Shown piece after piece: positions 1 through 6,360 of a stretch of DNA of 8,046 nt. This stretch comes from Bacteroidota bacterium (GTDB taxonomy: Bacteria > Bacteroidota > Bacteroidia > Flavobacteriales > Flavobacteriaceae). Location of the stretch: contig JAEWKB010000188.1 in assembly GCA_023386255.1 (NCBI GenBank), positions 1-8,046 of the forward strand. Reading direction: 5' to 3'. A model generated the notes under the pieces. That model was given only the letters and a program-made list of their open reading frames with translations, had not been told where the DNA came from and did no database searches. The number at the start of each line of letters is the position of its first letter. The first letter of the stretch is position 1. A program made the position numbers and the translations under genes.

Positions 1-509
1 ATGTAATTTTCAAGCTCTGAGATAAAGCGTACTCCCGATTTGGGATCTACATCGCGCCCATCGGTAAATGCATGTACAAACACATCCTGGAGGTTAAAAT
101 CCTGTGCTACATCAATCAGCCCTTTCAGGTGCTCTATATGAGAGTGCACGCCACCGTCTGATACTAATCCTAAAAAATGTACCTTTTTATTGTTGTCACG
201 CGCAAAGGTAAATGCATCAATAAGCGGTTTCTCCTGCCCCAGTGTCTTATTCTGCACCGCAAGGTTTATCTTTGCCAGGTCCTGATATACAATACGGCCG
301 GCACCAAGGTTCATGTGGCCTACTTCGCTGTTGCCCATCTGCCCTTCAGGAAGGCCCACGTTAAGCCCGTCAGTACGCAATGACGCGTTGGGGTACTGCA
401 GGTACAGGCTGTCAATAAATGGTGTATTGGCATTGTCTATAGCCGATACTTTTGGATCGGGTGACTTGCCCCAGCCATCAAGTATCATTAAAATAACTTT
501 TTTATTCAT
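1..509 (-). CDS. gpmI: 2,3-bisphosphoglycerate-independent phosphoglycerate mutase, N-terminal third (partial)
   Basis: Cytoplasmic glycolytic enzyme that interconverts 3- and 2-phosphoglycerate using two metal ions and a phosphoserine intermediate. Only the first 169 codons are present; the gene runs off the left edge (the family is usually a little over 500 residues). Visible signatures are the N-terminal LDGWG with metal ligand Asp11, QMGNSEVGH with the catalytic Ser61, SDGGVHSH with His122, and TDGRD with Arg152/Asp153. All sit within one position of the numbering of the characterised Bacillus enzyme (Asp12, Ser62, His123, Arg153/Asp154, from memory), so the ATG at 509 is well supported. 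The ATG lies 11 bases after the stop of the DUF5916 gene, with no terminator or clear promoter between them, so it is probably cotranscribed. Identification is close to certain. Confidence 0.96.
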   Translation of the reverse strand, partial: MNKKVILMILDGWGKSPDPKVSAIDNANTPFIDSLYLQYPNASLRTDGLNVGLPEGQMGNSEVGHMNLGAGRIVYQDLAKINLAVQNKTLGQEKPLIDAFTFARDNNKKVHFLGLVSDGGVHSHIEHLKGLIDVAQDFNLQDVFVHAFTDGRDVDPKSGVRFISELENY

Positions 510-520
510 AATGCTGATTT

Positions 521-2911
521 TTATATCCAGTTCTTCGCTATGTTATAATCTATATAATAACGGAGGCTGATGGAAAAGATGCTGTTTAAATTGTTTTTGA
601 ACAGGTTCTCAAAATTGTAACTGTAATTGCGGTTTGCATAATCATAATCGGTGGCTGCATTGTTCCTGTACAGTACAGATACCTGGCTGCCGGGAGCAAA
701 CCACCACGTGTAGGACAAGTCAAAATTCCAGTTATTGAATGTAAAATCCCTGTTCTCGCTAAAAGTAGTATTTTCTGCCACATCCCCGTCTTCCTGTAAC
801 GTTAAAAACTGCAGGTTTTCTCCGTACGTATAATAGTGGCGGGCCGTAAGGTTTATCGTCATTTTCGGGCTTACGGAGTATTTACCTGAAAGGCTGTTGG
901 TAATAGTAGTCCTGTCCCGGCGGGTAATTATAATATCTTCATCATCAAAGCCTACCCAGCCCCTGTTATTGGTATCGAGTCCGTAGTTAAAGCTGTATAT
1001 CATCAGCATCCGGTCATTAAAACGATACCTTGGACTAAATAAAAAACCATAATAATTACGGTCATAATCGCTGCTCACCCAAAGTTCAGGCTGTATATCA
1101 AGCGCAAATTTGCGGTTATAGTTCGATGAAAAATAAATGAAAGAATAAACACTTTTTGGGTTCCTTATATACCTGCCCTCTACCCTTGGCTCATAGAAGT
1201 CGTACGTGTAAAACGGATTGATTTCAACCCCATACCCAAGATAATCATTTTTGCGTGTGTTGGAACCCACTTTCAGGTCTACCCTGCCCGCCTGCATCTT
1301 GCCGGTATCGTTATGAAACTCGTTATAAAAGCCGGTACTTACCTGGAAGGTATTCCATAGTTTGGTAGGATTTAAGATTCTGTAACTGGCTGTAGGATAC
1401 AGTGTGTGGTAGTTTGTCTGGAAGATAATCCCCATATCGTTGATGTCAAAATCTTTTGATACATACTGGCTTGAAATTGCATACCTGAACTTTCCGCTGG
1501 TTTTACCCGCGCTTATATAAGAGCTGTAGCCGCTCCGGTCATCATAGTCATTAATATGGCTGAACTTAAAATTACCGGAAAGATTAAAGGTGTTGTCCCT
1601 TGTATTAAGGTCGTACACCAGCGCCGAAACGTTTGCATCGCGGAAACGGCCGCTGCGTGTAACGTTGGTATTGGCAAAGGCTACCGATGAATTTTTGCGG
1701 AAACGCTGGTCCAGCACCGTTACGTTGTAATTCACCAGTGGCTCGGCTACTACTTCCCTTGTCTGGCCTGTGGTGGTGTTGCGTACTGTGGCATATGTTT
1801 TTTCGGTGATGGCATTCATAATCCCAATCCCTAATCCCTTAGATGTCCTACCGGAAATCTTTAGCGCATTTATTAGGTTTACAGCTGATGGCGACTCAAC
1901 TATTTCTTCATCCTCTCCTGTAGCTATACCTGTGCCGGGCCTGCCTCCTATCCTGCGGGTATAAAGCAACCCGCCTTTGTTGAATATATCAGTACCCTCA
2001 GTGAAAAAAGGCCTGTTCTCGTTAAACTGCTGTTCAAAAGGCCCCAGGTTAAGCACTACCTCATCAAATGCTGTCTGTCCAAAATCAGGCACCAGGATAG
2101 CATCAAGGGTAAAAGATTCCGTAATGCCATATTTAATGTCCATACCTCCCTTAAACTGTGTATCGGCACCTTTATCTTTAGTCTCAGAATAATAGAATGA
2201 AGAATAAGGAATAAGGAAAAGCCTTGTAGGCGGCTTTATGTTGTTTATGCCGGTAAGCATACCTGTTTGCACTATGGTAGCGCCGATATTCCTGTCAATC
2301 GGGTTCCAGGTATATTTCTGCCTGTCACGGCGCAGCTCACGGAAAAAATTAAGCCCCCAGAATTGTTCAGCCTTATCTGAGAAACGTATTGCCGCATACG
2401 GTATTTTCATTTCAACAACCCAGCCGTTTTCGGTAGTGCGCACTTCGCTGTGCCAAATCGCATCCCATGAATAATCTTCCCCTCCTGCAGTGGCCAGGCA
2501 ATCCATTTGTGTGCCTGCTGCGCTAACAAAAAATCGGAAGTCCTGCTGCCCGTCGTTATAACCGTTGATAAAAACCCCAAAATGATCGGCGCTGCCGAAA
2601 TTATCCCGCAATGCCATTTCTTTCATCATCAGGTTTGGGTCATCATAAAGCATGGCACCTATGTACAATGCTTCATCATCATAAAGCACTTTTACTTCGG
2701 TTTTTCGGTCATCTGTAGCGGGTTTACCATTATCAGGCTCAAACATAACAAAACCCGATGCGGTTTCAGCATTGGCCCAGTGTGGCTCATCCAGCCTTGC
2801 ATCAACAGTAATTTTGTCAGTGCTCCTTACTGCCCCCATCGTTCGTTTTTGAGCTGCTACAGAAAGTGATAACAACATAAAAAACAACAACTTAAATCTA
2901 TCAAAAATCAT
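521..2911 (-). CDS. Exported DUF5916 protein with N-terminal CBM9-like domain
   Basis: A 796-residue exported protein. Residues 1-20 form a signal peptide (hydrophobic FKLLFFMLLSLSVAA, likely cut before Gln21). Residues about 32-225 resemble the CBM9-like domain found in these proteins: LDEPHW at 40-45, SWDAIWHSEV at 148-157 and GWVVEMKIPYAAIRF at 163-177. The remainder matches the DUF5916 type, rich in alternating aromatic strands (repeated YxF/YxY patterns) and ending in SLRYYIDYNIAKNWI, which suggests an outer-membrane beta-barrel. Length fits the family. The function of DUF5916 proteins is not established; a role in binding or importing a carbohydrate or other envelope substrate is inference only. 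It is the first gene of a probable two-gene transcript with gpmI. The ATG at 2911 is chosen because the signal peptide begins directly there. Family call is firm, role unknown. Confidence 0.9.
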   Translation of the reverse strand: MIFDRFKLLFFMLLSLSVAAQKRTMGAVRSTDKITVDARLDEPHWANAETASGFVMFEPDNGKPATDDRKTEVKVLYDDEALYIGAMLYDDPNLMMKEMALRDNFGSADHFGVFINGYNDGQQDFRFFVSAAGTQMDCLATAGGEDYSWDAIWHSEVRTTENGWVVEMKIPYAAIRFSDKAEQFWGLNFFRELRRDRQKYTWNPIDRNIGATIVQTGMLTGINNIKPPTRLFLIPYSSFYYSETKDKGADTQFKGGMDIKYGITESFTLDAILVPDFGQTAFDEVVLNLGPFEQQFNENRPFFTEGTDIFNKGGLLYTRRIGGRPGTGIATGEDEEIVESPSAVNLINALKISGRTSKGLGIGIMNAITEKTYATVRNTTTGQTREVVAEPLVNYNVTVLDQRFRKNSSVAFANTNVTRSGRFRDANVSALVYDLNTRDNTFNLSGNFKFSHINDYDDRSGYSSYISAGKTSGKFRYAISSQYVSKDFDINDMGIIFQTNYHTLYPTASYRILNPTKLWNTFQVSTGFYNEFHNDTGKMQAGRVDLKVGSNTRKNDYLGYGVEINPFYTYDFYEPRVEGRYIRNPKSVYSFIYFSSNYNRKFALDIQPELWVSSDYDRNYYGFLFSPRYRFNDRMLMIYSFNYGLDTNNRGWVGFDDEDIIITRRDRTTITNSLSGKYSVSPKMTINLTARHYYTYGENLQFLTLQEDGDVAENTTFSENRDFTFNNWNFDLSYTWWFAPGSQVSVLYRNNAATDYDYANRNYSYNFENLFKNNLNSIFSISLRYYIDYNIAKNWI

Positions 2912-2924
2912 TCTTTGGCATTGT

Positions 2925-2940
2925 CTTTGTTATTACAAAG
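2925..2940. repeat. Short inverted repeat in the DUF5916 leader/promoter
   Basis: CTTTGT and ACAAAG, a perfect 6-base inverted repeat separated by TATT. It overlaps the putative -7 element of the leftward transcript. It could be a binding site for a dimeric regulator, but arms this short are expected by chance in AT-rich DNA and part of the match comes from the promoter consensus itself. Confidence 0.3.
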
Positions 2941-2943
2941 CTA
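2936..2943 (-). promoter_or_regulatory. Possible -7 element for the DUF5916-gpmI transcript
   Basis: Read on the minus strand this is TAGCTTTG, an exact match to the Bacteroidetes -7 consensus TAnnTTTG, 24 bases before the ATG at 2911. No TTG -33 element is found at the usual 17-23 base spacing; the nearest is 28 bases away. It also overlaps one arm of a short inverted repeat (2925-2940). Weak to moderate support. Confidence 0.4.
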
Positions 2944-3079
2944 CGTATAATTAACTTTTTCTTATTAGGAACAATAAAAAATATTATTATACGTTTAACA
3001 GTAATGAAGAGGAACGATGGGGTTAGCCACCACAGCAAATGATAAATGTTAAATATTTGATTTTAACAGGGTTGCAGTT

Positions 3080-3108
3080 TTTGTTTTTACAATTCTTTGG
3101 CTACTTTG
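3080..3108 (+). promoter_or_regulatory. Promoter of the L,D-transpeptidase gene
   Basis: TTTG at 3080-3083 and TACTTTG at 3102-3108, separated by 18 bases. This resembles the Bacteroidetes sigma-ABfr promoter (TTTG -33, TAnnTTTG -7) with one base fewer in the -7 element. Transcription would start near 3113-3116, giving a leader of roughly 28 bases before the ATG at 3142 and ruling out any start codon upstream of that point. Confidence 0.6.
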
Positions 3109-3141
3109 CAGCGCTTTAAAATACATAACTACAAATTACAA

Positions 3142-3852
3142 ATGATAAACAGCTTTTTTACGTCGGTTTTATTTTTGTTTTTTTCTATTACAACACCAAC
3201 AACAAAAAACATCAATTCAGAAAAAGTGCTTGCTTCTAATGTTGAATCAACAACCGGAAACAGCACACTTGACCTTTACAACAGCCTTAATGCCAACTCT
3301 TTTGCTATGCCAAGTGTGCAGTCTTTTACGCAGGCAGTGCAGGGGTTTGACCTGCTGAAATCACAGGGTAAAATTAAAAAGAACCTGCTTACGCTTATAG
3401 ACTTCAGTAAATCATCTAACACCAAAAGGCTTTGGATAATTGATATGGATACTAAAACCATATTATACAACACCCTTGTTGCCCACGGAAGGAACAGCGG
3501 CAATGAATTTGCCACCAGCTTTAGCAACCTTGGCAGCTCTAACAAAAGCAGCCTTGGCTTTTACGCTACAGGCGAAATATACATGGGCAAACACGGCGAA
3601 TCGATGAAGCTTGACGGGCTTGAGCCGGGCGTAAACAGCAATGCACGCAACCGTGCCGTGGTTATGCACGCGGCCGATTATGTTAGCGAAAGCTTTGCAA
3701 AACAACACAACAGGATAGGCAGGAGCCTTGGCTGCCCTGCGCTGCCTAACCATCTTAACAAAGAGATCATCAACCTTATAAAAGGTAAATCATGCCTGTT
3801 CATCTATCATCCTTCAAGAGATAACGCACAGGTTGCAAAGCTGCTTTCATAA
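3142..3852 (+). CDS. Secreted murein L,D-transpeptidase catalytic-domain protein (YkuD_2 type)
   Basis: A 236-residue exported protein of the L,D-transpeptidase catalytic-domain family common in Bacteroidetes. Such enzymes use an active-site cysteine to cut and rejoin D,L bonds in peptidoglycan stem peptides. An N-terminal hydrophobic stretch (about residues 4-19) acts as signal peptide or anchor. The catalytic domain covers about 80-233: HGRNSGNEFA, a loop containing GFYATGEIYMGKHGESMKLDG, then VVMHAADYVS with His176 and GRSLGCPALP with Cys198, the expected catalytic His/Cys pair. The frame stays open upstream to a TTG at 3097, but that codon lies inside the predicted promoter, so ATG 3142 is chosen. 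It diverges from the DUF5916 gene and is monocistronic: its terminator lies just past the stop, inside the convergent acetyltransferase gene. No peptidoglycan-binding domain is seen. Family assignment strong, enzyme activity inferred. Confidence 0.9.
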   Translation: MINSFFTSVLFLFFSITTPTTKNINSEKVLASNVESTTGNSTLDLYNSLNANSFAMPSVQSFTQAVQGFDLLKSQGKIKKNLLTLIDFSKSSNTKRLWIIDMDTKTILYNTLVAHGRNSGNEFATSFSNLGSSNKSSLGFYATGEIYMGKHGESMKLDGLEPGVNSNARNRAVVMHAADYVSESFAKQHNRIGRSLGCPALPNHLNKEIINLIKGKSCLFIYHPSRDNAQVAKLLS

Positions 3853-3856
3853 AAAG

Positions 3857-4300
3857 CTACAACTCTTTATACATAACATAATGCGGCCCGATGTCCTGAA
3901 CAGGAAACGGGCCGCTTTTTATTTTATAGCCTGCTTTTTCATAAAATCCCACTGCAATTTCACGTGCATTAAACCATATCAGCTGTCCATCCTGCTGCCG
4001 TATGTAATCTTCGGCCGCTACAAGCAGCTGTCCGCCTAAACCCCTTTTTTGGTGCGAGGGCAGCACTGCCATACCACGCAACTGGAACTGTTTCCATTCG
4101 GTGAACTCAGAATGAGGAACTTCAAAAACCGACAGCACTCCAGCAAGGTCATCATCATCATAAAGGCCGAAATGCACAGTTGTAACATCATCATCTCCTG
4201 CAAAAATGCACGATTCAATAGATTTGCCCGGCCTTAAAACCGGGTGCCGCACAGGAAATGTTTCCTGAGAGGGTATTCGTTTTATAATAATGACACTCAT
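3857..4300 (-). CDS. GNAT-family N-acetyltransferase
   Basis: A 147-residue cytoplasmic protein with a single GNAT fold, the usual size for a one-domain acetyl-CoA-dependent acetyltransferase. Motif A is clear: QLRGMAVLPSHQKRGLGGQLL (73-93), where QKRGLGG (84-90) is the pyrophosphate-binding loop. A helix follows, then LIWFNAR (107-113) and GFYEKAGYKI (118-127), the motif B region. It ends with GPHYVMYKEL, a C-terminus I associate with an uncharacterised Bacteroidetes GNAT group. The acceptor cannot be told from sequence. It converges on the L,D-transpeptidase gene with only 4 bases between stop codons, and codons 129-139 also encode the opposite strand's terminator hairpin. The start at 4300 has no in-frame alternative nearby that keeps the N-terminal strand (VIIIKRIP). 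No clear TAnnTTTG promoter was found upstream on the minus strand. Confidence 0.88.
   Translation of the reverse strand: MSVIIIKRIPSQETFPVRHPVLRPGKSIESCIFAGDDDVTTVHFGLYDDDDLAGVLSVFEVPHSEFTEWKQFQLRGMAVLPSHQKRGLGGQLLVAAEDYIRQQDGQLIWFNAREIAVGFYEKAGYKIKSGPFPVQDIGPHYVMYKEL
3883..3920 (+). terminator. Intrinsic terminator of the L,D-transpeptidase gene, inside the GNAT CDS
   Basis: GCGGCCCG (3883-3890) pairs perfectly with CGGGCCGC (3908-3915). The intervening bases contain a second perfect pairing, TCCTG (3894-3898) with CAGGA (3901-3905), so the hairpin is extended with a small internal loop. It is followed at once by TTTTT and more AT-rich sequence on the plus strand. The minus-strand side has no T run, so it terminates plus-strand transcription only. 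It begins 30 bases after the L,D-transpeptidase stop codon and lies wholly inside the coding sequence of the convergent acetyltransferase. Confidence 0.75.
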
Positions 4301-4315
4301 AATAATTTAATATTA

Positions 4316-4338
4316 AACGGCTTACTGCCGCAGCCGTT
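4316..4338. repeat. Inverted repeat upstream of the GNAT gene
   Basis: AACGGCT (4316-4322) and AGCCGTT (4332-4338), a perfect 7-base inverted repeat with a 9-base loop, starting 16 bases upstream of the acetyltransferase start. It has no adjacent T run on either strand, so it is unlikely to be a terminator. It may be a leader hairpin or operator; the role is unknown. Confidence 0.35.
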
Positions 4339-4367
4339 GCCCCGCCTGAACTTTTTTAAAAAAAAGC

Positions 4368-4399
4368 TTGCAGGTAAAAAAAGTTATTGCTTATATTTG
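4368..4399 (+). promoter_or_regulatory. Promoter of tRNA-Gly
   Basis: TTG at 4368-4370 and TATATTTG at 4392-4399, an exact TAnnTTTG -7 element, separated by 21 bases. Transcription would start near 4404-4407, a few bases before the mature tRNA 5' end at 4411. This is the best-matching promoter in the window. Confidence 0.7.
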
Positions 4400-4410
4400 C
4401 ATCCACAAAA

Positions 4411-4483
<73 letters not shown>

Positions 4484-4485
4484 CT

Positions 4486-4520
4486 AAAGCCTTAAACATT
4501 GTTTGAGGCTTTTTTATTTT
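4486..4520 (+). terminator. Intrinsic terminator after tRNA-Gly
   Basis: AAAGCCT (4486-4492) pairs with AGGCTTT (4506-4512). The stem continues, after one mismatch, with AAAC/GTTT around a three-base ATT loop, and is followed by a T-rich tract (TTTTTTATTTT). It begins three bases after the tRNA 3' end. It lies wholly upstream of the ATG at 4544, which argues against the longer reading of the next gene that would start within the hairpin. Confidence 0.8.
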
Positions 4521-4530
4521 TATATATTTA
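4502..4530 (+). promoter_or_regulatory. Possible promoter of the small membrane protein gene, overlapping the tRNA terminator
   Basis: TTTG at 4502-4505 and TATATTTA at 4523-4530 (one mismatch from TAnnTTTG) are separated by 17 bases, with the ATG at 4544. The TTTG lies in the 3' arm of the tRNA terminator hairpin. This is a weak match in AT-rich DNA; the gene might instead depend on read-through from the tRNA. Confidence 0.3.
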
Positions 4531-4543
4531 TCAAAAATTTATC

Positions 4544-4786
4544 ATGCCTTCCGTATCAAAATTAAGGCCGCTGCCGCTACTGCTAATAGGTTCGTATATG
4601 GCTTTTGCTCCATCTTTAGAGCTAAGCACCGTTGCCAGACTGGTCATCATACACGTAATTTTAATTTTCAGCGCTAACATTTTCTTTAAAACCAAAGGGA
4701 AGGAACTTGAACCAAAATGGCTGTATGCTGGCGGATTTGCTTTCTTTTATATTTTAATGGCCTGCCTTTTTTATTTCTTCGCCTGA
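4544..4786 (+). CDS. Small integral membrane protein, unknown function
   Basis: An 80-residue protein I do not recognise. It has three hydrophobic segments: about 9-23 (PLPLLLIGSYMAFAP), 29-47 (TVARLVIIHVILIFSANIF) and 59-79 (WLYAGGFAFFYILMACLFYFF). These are separated by short polar loops, the second of which is charged (KTKGKELEPK, 49-58). It is therefore likely an inner-membrane protein with two or three helices. The frame is open upstream to a TTG at 4499, but that region is the tRNA terminator, so ATG 4544 is chosen. It lies between tRNA-Gly and the convergent pepE, and its stop codon directly abuts the pepE stop codon. No partner or role can be inferred. That it is a real gene is likely from its clean alternation of hydrophobic segments and charged loop, but not proven. 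Confidence 0.65.
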   Translation: MPSVSKLRPLPLLLIGSYMAFAPSLELSTVARLVIIHVILIFSANIFFKTKGKELEPKWLYAGGFAFFYILMACLFYFFA

Positions 4787-5494
4787 TTATTTAAGGAATG
4801 AAAGATCAGCTCCCGGCCCTACTTCTTCCGGCTCCTGCCCCTGGCGGAAAATCCTTGCATGCAGGTCACCCTTCAAAGTAATAGTCCCCCCCTTAACCTC
4901 AAGCCAGCTGCCTTCTCTAAGCCCAACTACCGGCTGCGGATTGATGAAATGGAATTCTTTTATCCGTGTCTCCCTTGTTTCACCCATGTGCGTAGAGCCT
5001 TCTATTGGGTCCAGGTAATGCGGGTTGATATTGAACGGCACAAAGCCAAAGGTTTTAAAACTTGGCGGGTAAATTATAGGCATATCGTTAGTGGTTTGCA
5101 TGGTAAGTCCGCAAATATTGCTCCCCGCGCTTGACCCCAGGTAAGGCGTTCCGTTTTTTACCACTTTTTCCATTGCATCCATCACACCTGTTTTATATAA
5201 TTGCGTTACAAGCAAAAAAGTATTTCCCCCACCGGTAAAAATAGCCTCTGCATTTTGTACGGCCTCAACCGGATCATCAAACTCATGCACGCCTTTTACG
5301 GTTATGCCAATTGCAGCAAAGGCTTCTGCTGCTTTAGCGGTATAATCGTCATAGGTAATGCCGCCCGGCCTGGCGTAGGGAATAAAGAGCAGGTTGCTGC
5401 ATCCGGCAAAATGTTCTTTAAGCGTTGGCAGCAGATAATCCAGATATTTACCTTCGTGTAATGTAGAGGTGCTTGCAATAATTATTTTTTTCAT
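4787..5494 (-). CDS. pepE: Dipeptidase E (alpha-aspartyl dipeptidase, peptidase family S51)
   Basis: A 235-residue cytoplasmic serine peptidase that, in characterised homologues, hydrolyses dipeptides with N-terminal aspartate. Length matches the family (Salmonella PepE is 229 residues). The class I glutamine-amidotransferase-like fold is shown by FTGGGNTF (86-93), the nucleophile elbow LGSSAGSN (119-126) with Ser122, Asp137 in TTNDMP, and His159 in NPHYLDP. These are offset by two from the Ser120/Asp135/His157 positions I recall for the Salmonella enzyme. No signal peptide. It is divergent from the tandem CarboxypepD_reg-like cluster, with 98 bases between start codons, and converges with zero spacing on the small membrane protein gene. 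The divergent layout could mean shared control, but this is inference. Identification is firm. Confidence 0.94.
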   Translation of the reverse strand: MKKIIIASTSTLHEGKYLDYLLPTLKEHFAGCSNLLFIPYARPGGITYDDYTAKAAEAFAAIGITVKGVHEFDDPVEAVQNAEAIFTGGGNTFLLVTQLYKTGVMDAMEKVVKNGTPYLGSSAGSNICGLTMQTTNDMPIIYPPSFKTFGFVPFNINPHYLDPIEGSTHMGETRETRIKEFHFINPQPVVGLREGSWLEVKGGTITLKGDLHARIFRQGQEPEEVGPGADLSFLK

Positions 5495-5502
5495 TCGTTA
5501 AC

Positions 5503-5530
5503 ACTTGTAAGAAAAGGTAAAATTACAAGT
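5503..5530. repeat. Perfect inverted repeat between pepE and the tandem cluster (possible operator)
   Basis: ACTTGTAA (5503-5510) and TTACAAGT (5523-5530) form a perfect 8-base inverted repeat with a 12-base spacer, so the arm centres are 20 bases apart, about two helical turns. The spacer contains, on the minus strand, TACCTTTT (5519-5512), a near match to the -7 consensus for pepE, so a protein bound here could block or control that promoter. No T run follows closely on either side, which argues against a terminator. Function not demonstrated. Confidence 0.4.
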
Positions 5531-5546
5531 TAATGATGGTGAGGCA

Positions 5547-5555
5547 TAGTATTTG
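5547..5555 (+). promoter_or_regulatory. Weak candidate -7 element for the three-gene cluster
   Basis: TAGTATTTG differs from TAnnTTTG by one extra spacer base. It would give a start near 5560 and a leader of about 32 bases before the ATG at 5593. No convincing TTG -33 element lies at the right distance. An alternative is TACCTTTA at 5568-5575, also without a good -33. Confidence 0.25.
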
Positions 5556-5592
5556 GTGCAAAAATTTTACCTTTAAACCAATCACCTGCTTT

Positions 5593-6360
5593 ATGCGCCA
5601 TCTTTTTAAGATACTACAAAACAAGTTCCTCCTGCCTGCATTATTGTTGCCTGTATGTTTACTTGCACAGCAACGGCTTGCTGTACAGGGAAAAGTCTTT
5701 GCCGGAAACGCAGGCGTGCCCGGAGTTTTAATTGTAAACTTCACCGCACAGGCCGAAACCCATACTGACAGCCTTGGCAACTTCAGCCTTAAGATGCAGG
5801 TGGGCGACCTGCTCATAGCGAGCGACAGGCGGATTGAAACAAAAAAGATACGCTATACACAGGACCTGCTTAAAAACAACCTCCTTTTACTGGAAGCAAC
5901 CTTAATTGCCGAAGAGCTGGAAGAAGTGGTTATAAACCGCAGCAACGTAACATCACAATCACTCGGCATACCCATGGGCAAAAAATATACACCCGCCGAA
6001 CGGCGGTTAAAGACAGCAGCAAGCCTTGACCCTACATTGGGCGTTGGTATGATGCCGGGTGTATCAGTATCTTTAGATGCGATTATAAATGCGATAAGCG
6101 GCCGTACAGCAATGCTAAAAAAAGAGCTGGTTGTAGAACAGAAAGAAATGGCCATGCAAAAAATGGAGACGCTTTTTACCGAGAAATATTTTGTAGAAAC
6201 GCTTAAACTTGCTCCTGAACAAATACCTGGTTTTAAATACTATGCCGCAGAAGATGCCGCTTTCAGGCAATTGTTAATAGAAGGCAACGGTGCTGCTATA
6301 GAACTGAAAATAACAGATCTTTCTAAAAATTACCTTGACCTGCAAACAGATGAGAAATAG
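5593..6360 (+). CDS. Secreted CarboxypepD_reg-like domain protein, tandem copy 1
   Basis: A 255-residue exported protein. Residues 1-26 form a signal peptide (KFLLPALLLPVCLLAQ, likely cut near Gln26); the Cys at 22 is not in a lipobox. Residues about 31-114 form a CarboxypepD_reg-like beta sandwich: VQGKVFAGNAGVPGVLIVNF, DSLGNFSLKMQVGDLLIAS, and ending EELEEVVI (107-114), the segment that joins such domains to plugs in SusC/TonB receptors. Here no barrel follows. A linker containing SLGIPMGKKYTPAERR (123-138) is followed by ISGRTAMLKKEL (168-179) and a C-terminal module FVETLKLAPEQIPGFKYYAAE (200-220). The frame is open to an ATG at 5533, but that start would put about 20 non-signal-like residues ahead of the signal peptide, so ATG 5593 is chosen. 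It is the first of three related genes; its stop overlaps copy 2 by 11 bases. Function unknown. Confidence 0.85.
   Translation: MRHLFKILQNKFLLPALLLPVCLLAQQRLAVQGKVFAGNAGVPGVLIVNFTAQAETHTDSLGNFSLKMQVGDLLIASDRRIETKKIRYTQDLLKNNLLLLEATLIAEELEEVVINRSNVTSQSLGIPMGKKYTPAERRLKTAASLDPTLGVGMMPGVSVSLDAIINAISGRTAMLKKELVVEQKEMAMQKMETLFTEKYFVETLKLAPEQIPGFKYYAAEDAAFRQLLIEGNGAAIELKITDLSKNYLDLQTDEK

Noticed and set aside
177..570. Two short plus-strand frames over gpmI
   Set aside because: They are antisense to highly conserved gpmI motifs and have no independent support.
2507..2869. 120-codon plus-strand open frame opposite the DUF5916 gene
   Set aside because: It lies wholly antisense to codons of the CBM9-like domain, has no promoter, signal or recognisable motif, and reads as a shadow of the real gene, which has clear family motifs.
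3463..3753. 96-codon minus-strand open frame opposite the L,D-transpeptidase gene
   Set aside because: Alanine/valine-rich translation typical of an antisense shadow; it overlaps the catalytic His/Cys region of the true gene.
4316..4338. Inverted repeat AACGGCT/AGCCGTT as a terminator
   Set aside because: No T run on the 3' side of either strand, and it sits in the leader of the GNAT gene, where no upstream gene needs terminating. Kept only as a low-confidence repeat.
5533..5592. Upstream ATG at 5533 as start of tandem copy 1
   Set aside because: It would add 20 residues of non-signal-like sequence ahead of the signal peptide and start three bases after the inverted repeat, in the likely promoter region; copies 2 and 3 start directly with their signal peptides.
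5613..5670. Copy 1 as a lipoprotein because of the Cys in its signal peptide
   Set aside because: The residues before Cys22 are LLLPV, which do not fit a lipobox, and the LLAQ that follows fits an ordinary signal peptidase I site.
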